Assembly: GCA_030628805.1 (NCBI GenBank)
Contig: DAOVQG010000192.1
Location: 1-9,162, forward strand
DNA length: 9,162 nucleotides
Direction of reading: 5' to 3'
Source of the DNA: JAGMDK01 sp023128695
GTDB taxonomy: Bacteria; Planctomycetota; Phycisphaerae; UBA1845; Fen-1342
Position 1 is the stretch's first letter. Every line of letters starts with the position of its first letter. A model generated the notes under the pieces. That model made no database searches and was not told where the DNA came from. It saw only the letters and a list, made by a program, of their open reading frames with translations. Below, piece after piece: positions 6,152-9,162 of this stretch. Position numbers and translations under genes: made by a program.

Positions 6152-6165
6152 GGACCTTTTACTTT
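6152..6165. repeat. Short imperfect inverted repeat, right copy
   Basis: GGACCTTTTACTTT is the inverted counterpart of AAAGTAAAGGTACC at 5694-5707, differing by two single-base gaps. It directly follows the heptamer array. Confidence 0.3.
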
Positions 6166-6208
6166 TCGGCCTTCACCCGTCGTTCGCGACGCGGTCGCCT
6201 GGTAATCC

Positions 6209-7000
6209 TCAATCACCTGGATCATTGAGCTGGGAATCCGCCAAGGGCTTTGACACCGCTCCGTAGCGTCGCTCACGACCGGCATAGTTCCGGATCGCCT
6301 CGTACAAGTGCTCCTCACGGAAATCCGGCCACAACACCGGCATCACGTACAACTCCGCATAGCTGATCTGCCACAGGAGGAAGTTGCTGATCCGCATCTC
6401 GCTCGCCGTGCGGACTACCAGATCCGGGTCCGGGATGCCGGCCGTGTAGAGCGCCCCCGTGATCGTAACCTCCTCGATCTCTTCCGGGCGCAACTCCCCA
6501 CGCGCGACCCGCTCGGCCAGCAGCCGAACGGCGTCGACGATTTCCGTCCTCGATCCATAGTTGAGCGCCAGGCAGAGCGTTAGGCCCTGGTTGTCGCGGC
6601 TGAGTCGCTCGGTTGTATCCAGTTCACGGAGCACATTCTCCGGCAGGCCCTCCCGCCGACCAACATGCCGCACGCGGATGTCGTTGTCCATGATGGTCTG
6701 CCGCTCGGAGGCGAGGTACTCGGCATATAAAGCCATCAACCCTTCGACCTCGAGCCGCGGGCGTTTCCAGTTTTCCAGGCTGAAGCTGTATAACGTGAGA
6801 TACCCAATTCCCAATTGGGCGCAGCGCTCGACCGTCTCGCGGACGGCGGCGGCGGCGTGACGATGACCCTCGATCCGCGGCAAATTGCGCTGCTGGGCCC
6901 AGCGACCGTTGCCGTCCATGATGACGGCGATGTGCCGCGGGAGCGCTTCACGCGGCAGCCCCAGGACAACCTTCGGATCGAGTGTCGGCATGGTGGGCAT
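6209..7000 (-). CDS. uppS: Undecaprenyl diphosphate synthase (cis-prenyltransferase)
   Basis: Condenses isopentenyl diphosphate with farnesyl diphosphate to make the long cis-polyprenyl carrier for peptidoglycan and other envelope glycans; it acts at the inner face of the membrane. From the ATG at 7000 it is 263 aa, typical of the family. Motifs: HIAVIMDGNGRWA (23-35; catalytic Asp29), GHRHA (45-49), LTLYSFSLENWKRP (68-81), LNYGSR (146-151), VVRTASEMRISNFLLWQ (195-211) and ELYVMPVLWPDF (216-227). RTASE stands where relatives have RTGGE or RTSGE, a mild variation. The start at 7000 is preferred because AAGGAG lies 8 bases upstream; an in-frame ATG at 7021 and TTG at 7024 lack a ribosome site. 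The gene stands alone on the minus strand, divergent from aroA; no cdsA, dxr or frr neighbour is seen. Confidence 0.95.
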   Translation of the reverse strand: MPTMPTLDPKVVLGLPREALPRHIAVIMDGNGRWAQQRNLPRIEGHRHAAAAVRETVERCAQLGIGYLTLYSFSLENWKRPRLEVEGLMALYAEYLASERQTIMDNDIRVRHVGRREGLPENVLRELDTTERLSRDNQGLTLCLALNYGSRTEIVDAVRLLAERVARGELRPEEIEEVTITGALYTAGIPDPDLVVRTASEMRISNFLLWQISYAELYVMPVLWPDFREEHLYEAIRNYAGRERRYGAVSKPLADSQLNDPGD

Positions 7001-7066
7001 GCCTGGTGCTCCTTCAAACATCAATTGAGCAGTGGGTGGCCCATCGCTTAAAGGCCTGCCGATTTA

Positions 7067-7095
7067 ATTGGAACGGTTTTTGCCCCAGATTTCAA
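7067..7095 (-). promoter_or_regulatory. Possible sigma-70-like promoter for uppS
   Basis: On the minus strand TTGAAA (7095-7090; five of six -35 consensus bases) is followed after exactly 17 bases by TCCAAT (7072-7067; four of six -10 bases). Transcription would start near 7060, about 60 bases before the chosen uppS ATG. It lies in a notably A+T-rich pocket. Pattern match only. Confidence 0.28.
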
Positions 7096-7112
7096 ATTGT
7101 GGAGCGTCAGTA

Positions 7113-7147
7113 GGGTGATAAAGTGATAAGGTGATAAGGTAACAAGG
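7113..7147. repeat. Tandem 8-base repeat GGTGATAA
   Basis: Successive units read GGTGATAA, AGTGATAA, GGTGATAA, GGTAACAA. The array runs straight into the TCTAGTT array at 7148, so two microsatellites of different period are joined head to tail. Confidence 0.85.
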
Positions 7148-7180
7148 TCTAGTTTCTAGTTTCCAGTTTCTAGTTTCTAG
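7148..7180. repeat. Tandem 7-base repeat TCTAGTT
   Basis: Four full units, TCTAGTT, TCTAGTT, TCCAGTT, TCTAGTT, plus a partial TCTAG. The array ends at the first base of the 60-base hairpin repeat that follows. Confidence 0.88.
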
Positions 7181-7316
7181 ATGTAGCGGCCGGGCCCCGT
7201 ACCGGCCGTCCCACCGGCTGGAAGCCGGTGCCACACAACAATGTAGCGGCCGGGCCCCGTACCGGCCGTCCCACCGGCTGGAAGCCGGTGCCACACATGA
7301 AATGTAGCCACACAAG
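7181..7316 (+). repeat. Tandem two-hairpin repeat (60-base period) upstream of aroA
   Basis: A 56-base unit occurs at 7181-7236 and, identical, at 7241-7296. Each unit holds hairpin A (CGGCCGG 7187-7193 with CCGGCCG 7202-7208, and 7247-7268 in copy two) and hairpin B (CACCGGCT-gga-AGCCGGTG, 7212-7230 and 7272-7290), then CCACAC. A third, collapsed copy at 7302-7316 keeps only the ends, ATGTAGC joined to CACACAAG, as if both hairpins had been deleted. An inverted copy lies beyond aroA at 8688-8746 and a lone hairpin A at 4299-4325. No reading frame here is believable as protein. Confidence 0.9.
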
Positions 7317-7331
7317 TATAGTAGCCGGAGG

Positions 7332-8663
7332 ATGATGGTGCCGGTCGAGTGGCACGGAAACGACGTTCGTATTCATCCCGCGGGTGCGGTGAGGGGGGAG
7401 GCTGTGCCGCCCGGGTCGAAAAGTCTGACCAACCGCTACCTCGCTTGTGCCGCGCTGGCCGACGGGCACAGTGTGCTCCGCGGAGTGTCGCTATCCGACG
7501 ACGCGCACGCCATGCTCGCCGGCTTGAGCCAACTCGGCGTCTGGTCGGAGGTGCGGGCGGACCGACGGGAGATCACGATAATCGGCTGTAAGGGACATCT
7601 GCCCGCTGACGAGGCCGAACTCGACGTGGGCCACGCCGGCACCGCCATGCGGTTTCTCGCCGGGCTGGCGTGTCTCGGATTTGGACAATATCGGCTGGAT
7701 GGGTCGCCGCGGATGCGCGCCCGCCCGATCGGGGCCCTGGTCGAAGCCCTGCGAGCGCTGGGAGCACACATCGGCTACGACAACGTCCCGGGCTACCCGC
7801 CGCTGAACATCCTCGCCCGCGGGTTGGCCGGCGGCGAGGTGGCGTTCGACACGCCGCCGTCGAGCCAGTTCATCAGTGCCCTGTTGATGGCCGCCCCGTA
7901 TGCGCGGCAGGACGTGATGATCCGCATCGACGGCCCGCTTGTGAGCCGGCCGTACGTTGACATGACCATCGACGTGATGCGTTCGATGGGGGTCGAGGTG
8001 GTGGCCTCGGAGGGCCGGCGTTTCATCGTCCCCGCCCAGCAACGCTATCAACCCGGGGAGTTCACGATCGAGCCGGACGCCAGCGCCGCCGGCTACCTCT
8101 GGACGGCGGGTGCCGTCACCGGCGGGCGAGTCCGCGTGCGGGGGCTTACGCGTAATAGCCGCCAAGGCGATACACGCTTCGTCGACGTGTTGGCACGGAT
8201 GGGTTGCGTCGTGGACGAAGACGGCTCGTCCCTCGCGGTGGCGGCCCCCGCCGACGGACGCCTGACGGGCATTTCCATCGACCTCAATGATATGCCGGAC
8301 ACGGTGCAGACCCTCGCGGTGGCGGCCCTGTTCGCCGACGGGCCGACGGAGGTCCGTAACGTGGCGAATCTACGCGTCAAGGAGACCGACCGCCTGGCCG
8401 CGTTAGGGGCTGAGCTCGGCCGTCTCGGGGCGCGGGTCGCTCTGCGCGCCGACGGTCTGACTATCCATCCCCCCGCTCGGATCACCCCCGCCGAGATCCG
8501 CACCTACGACGATCACCGCATGGCGATGAGCTTCGCGCTGGCCGGCCTAGTGGTCGAGGGTATCGTGATCAAGGACGCCGGCTGCGTATCGAAGAGCTTT
8601 CCTGATTTCTTCGAGGTGCTGTCTGCGCTTGGTGGGGGAACGCGTAATACTACCGTTCTCTGA
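7332..8663 (+). CDS. aroA: 3-phosphoshikimate 1-carboxyvinyltransferase (EPSP synthase)
   Basis: Transfers the enolpyruvyl group of PEP to shikimate-3-phosphate, the sixth step of the shikimate pathway to chorismate; cytoplasmic. The 443-aa length is normal. Two-domain family blocks are present: PPGSKSLTNR (26-35; Lys30), GHAGTAMRFL (100-109), LDGSPRMRARPI (122-133), PPSSQFISALLMAAPY (175-190), EPDASAAGYLWTAGA (247-261), DLNDMPDTVQTLA (317-329; Asp323), RVKETDRLAALGAELGRLGA (348-367; Glu351), YDDHRMAMSFALAG (392-405; His395) and VSKSFPDFFEVLSALG (419-434; Lys421). Phe108 replaces the Pro at E. coli position 101. Three starts are possible: ATG 7332, ATG 7335 or GTG 7338. The GGAGG at 7327-7331 touches the first and is best spaced (6 bases) for GTG 7338. 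The gene is flanked by inverted copies of one repeat. Confidence 0.96.
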   Translation: MMVPVEWHGNDVRIHPAGAVRGEAVPPGSKSLTNRYLACAALADGHSVLRGVSLSDDAHAMLAGLSQLGVWSEVRADRREITIIGCKGHLPADEAELDVGHAGTAMRFLAGLACLGFGQYRLDGSPRMRARPIGALVEALRALGAHIGYDNVPGYPPLNILARGLAGGEVAFDTPPSSQFISALLMAAPYARQDVMIRIDGPLVSRPYVDMTIDVMRSMGVEVVASEGRRFIVPAQQRYQPGEFTIEPDASAAGYLWTAGAVTGGRVRVRGLTRNSRQGDTRFVDVLARMGCVVDEDGSSLAVAAPADGRLTGISIDLNDMPDTVQTLAVAALFADGPTEVRNVANLRVKETDRLAALGAELGRLGARVALRADGLTIHPPARITPAEIRTYDDHRMAMSFALAGLVVEGIVIKDAGCVSKSFPDFFEVLSALGGGTRNTTVL

Positions 8664-8687
8664 ACCGCCAAGACGAAGCTGTCCGCC

Positions 8688-8746
8688 GCTACATTCTTGT
8701 GTGGCACCGGCTTCCAGCCGGTGATTCGGCCGGTACGGAGCCCGGC
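8688..8746 (-). repeat. Inverted copy of the two-hairpin repeat downstream of aroA
   Basis: Read on the minus strand, the unit runs from a slightly decayed hairpin A (GCCGG 8729-8733 with CCGGC 8742-8746 still pairing) to an intact hairpin B (CACCGGCT 8705-8712, loop TCC, AGCCGGTG 8716-8723), then CCACACAAGAATGTAGC. It matches the units at 7181-7296 in opposite orientation. Being 25 bases past the aroA stop, hairpin B might also act as a terminator, but no T-run follows. Confidence 0.85.
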
Positions 8747-8764
8747 GGGTGCCCCATCCCGTTT
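8744..8764 (+). repeat. 21-base inverted repeat, left copy
   Basis: The 21 bases centred on GGGTGCCCCATCC match the reverse complement of 9139-9159 at 19 positions. It overlaps the end of the two-hairpin repeat by three bases. The pair brackets about 375 bases of gene-less sequence. Confidence 0.75.
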
Positions 8765-8808
8765 CGTCGGCCCGAAGGGCAGGCGAACGGTGTGGGGGAC
8801 TGACGATT

Positions 8809-8871
8809 AGCAGTCAGCTCTCAGCTCTCAGCTTTCAGCAGTCAGCTCTCAGCGGTCAGCTTTTAGCTGTC
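8809..8871 (+). repeat. Heptamer array AGCNNTC, 9 units
   Basis: The longest array of this family in the window: AGCAGTC, AGCTCTC, AGCTCTC, AGCTTTC, AGCAGTC, AGCTCTC, AGCGGTC, AGCTTTT, AGCTGTC. The constant AGC and the variable middle two bases are the same as in the other four arrays, but the TTTC/GGTC alternation is less regular here. Confidence 0.92.
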
Positions 8872-8875
8872 TATG

Positions 8876-8911
8876 GTCAAGTTGACTCGGGGGCCACGTC
8901 AAGTTGAGTCG
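8876..8911. promoter_or_regulatory. Paired GTCAAGTTGA sites, operator-like
   Basis: GTCAAGTTGACTCG (8876-8889) recurs as GTCAAGTTGAGTCG (8898-8911), one base different, with start-to-start spacing of 22 bases, about two helical turns. The first contains the short palindrome GTCAA-g-TTGAC. Such spacing on one helix face is typical of cooperative regulator sites, but no regulator or downstream gene is visible, so the role is inference. Confidence 0.3.
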
Positions 8912-8918
8912 TGTCGCG

Positions 8919-8934
8919 CCTCTCTGCCGAGAGG
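8919..8934. other. Perfect short hairpin
   Basis: CCTCTC-tgcc-GAGAGG forms a 6-bp stem with a four-base loop, eight bases after the second GTCAAGTTGA site. There is no T-run on either side, so a classical terminator is unlikely. Confidence 0.4.
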
Positions 8935-9006
8935 AATCGGCAAAATGCCGCGCATATTCCTGTCTGCTGCGCTGCGGTCGGCGTGTTGCAGCACTGCTAC
9001 TGTGCT

Positions 9007-9050
9007 GCGCAATTGCAGCCATGCCGCGCAATTGCAGCCGTGCCGCGCAA
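9007..9050 (+). repeat. Tandem 19-base repeat GCGCAATTGCAGCCNTGCC
   Basis: Two 19-base copies (9007-9025 and 9026-9044) differ at a single base, and a third begins GCGCAA at 9045-9050. Related GCAG/TGCA words continue on both sides (about 8985-9085). Frames through it give repetitive, Cys- and Ala-rich peptides without protein-like character, so it is treated as non-coding. Confidence 0.8.
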
Positions 9051-9128
9051 TGCCGCAGGCGTGCAAAAGCGCGGTCCCTGCGCGATTGTGCAACGTCGCT
9101 CCCCCAGCCCGTCCAAATGTCTGTTAAA

Positions 9129-9138
9129 CAAGCGCTTG
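9129..9138. promoter_or_regulatory. CAAGCGCTTG palindrome, possible LacI/GalR-type operator
   Basis: A perfect 10-base palindrome with a central CG, set in A-rich flanks (AAACAAGCGCTTGAAAC). Central-CG palindromes of AAGCGCTT type are common operators for LacI/GalR-family regulators. It lies close to the window edge, so the gene it might control is out of view. Chance occurrence in G+C-rich DNA is quite possible. Confidence 0.22.
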
Positions 9139-9159
9139 AAACAGGATGGGGCACCCTCC
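9139..9159 (-). repeat. 21-base inverted repeat, right copy
   Basis: Its reverse complement, centred on GGGTGCCCCATCC, matches 8744-8764 at 19 of 21 positions. It reaches within three bases of the window edge, so it may belong to a longer unit that continues outside. Confidence 0.72.
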
Positions 9160-9162
9160 ACA

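Noticed and set aside
7181..7296. CRISPR array
   Set aside because: Only two units, separated by a 4-base linker rather than unique 30-40-base spacers, and no cas gene; the heptamer arrays have no spacers at all.
7317..7322. TATAGT as a -10 box for aroA
   Set aside because: It lies only about 10-15 bases before the start codon, overlaps the space needed for the ribosome site, and has no -35 match at 16-18 bases upstream.
7064..7469. Frames encoding repeated CVAPASSRWDGRYGARPLH or GTGFQPVGRP peptides
   Set aside because: They are translations of the tandem 60-base hairpin repeat and the adjoining microsatellites, a known type of spurious prediction.
7491..8165. Minus-strand open frame (224 codons) opposite aroA
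   Set aside because: Entirely within aroA, no recognisable domain, biased composition.
8919..8934. Rho-independent terminator
   Set aside because: The stem is perfect but no T-run follows on either strand, and the nearest gene end, that of aroA, is over 250 bases away.
8849..9154. Minus-strand frame (101 codons) and partner plus-strand frames across the 19-base repeat
   Set aside because: Composition follows the repeat (Ala/Cys/Leu/Gln words); no start signal, motif or domain.

Overview
The window is G+C-rich bacterial chromosome with seven convincing protein genes. The best guess at lineage is Planctomycetota. Three things suggest this: a lipoprotein of the DUF1570-like HExxH type, which I associate mainly with planctomycetes; intergenic gaps packed with several kinds of short tandem repeat; and dispersed GTGGCAC...GTG hairpins whose spurious translation (GTGFQPV) I recall from planctomycete genome annotations. 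The assignment is an inference; no rRNA or other marker is present.

Layout. Bases 1-165 hold two copies of a hairpin repeat. A minus-strand YfcE-type metallophosphoesterase follows (179-736). A 365-base gap (737-1101) holds decayed CGCC repeats and two inverted heptamer arrays. Next comes a plus-strand cluster that looks like one operon: purM (1102-2193), a lipoprotein with a gluzincin-type peptidase motif whose ATG abuts the purM stop (2194-3225), and a stand-alone tRNA-binding protein of the MetRS C-terminal type 24 bases further on (3250-3594). Converging on this cluster is a small lipoprotein gene of unknown function (3674-4171, minus). Divergent from it is hutI (4387-5661, plus). A gap of 547 bases (5662-6208) is visibly less G+C-rich and holds 9-bp repeats, a broken small ORF that may be a relic of an IS110-type transposase, and another heptamer array. 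Then come uppS (6209-7000, minus) and aroA (7332-8663, plus), diverging across a gap of about 330 bases full of three kinds of repeat. The last 499 bases have no convincing gene but hold an inverted copy of the repeat found upstream of aroA, the longest heptamer array, paired GTCAAGTTGA sites, a 19-bp repeat and a perfect CAAGCGCTTG palindrome.

Function. The named genes are housekeeping: purine synthesis (purM), the polyprenyl carrier for cell-envelope glycans (uppS), the shikimate pathway (aroA) and one step of histidine breakdown (hutI). They do not form one pathway, and hutI is seen without any other hut gene. The striking content lies between the genes: nearly every gap has been colonised by a different short repeat, and three dispersed hairpin families can be related to one another by eye. 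I found no CRISPR array, tRNA, rRNA, toxin-antitoxin pair or defence cassette. The nearest thing to a possible mobile element is the 5700-6150 relic, and that is tentative.
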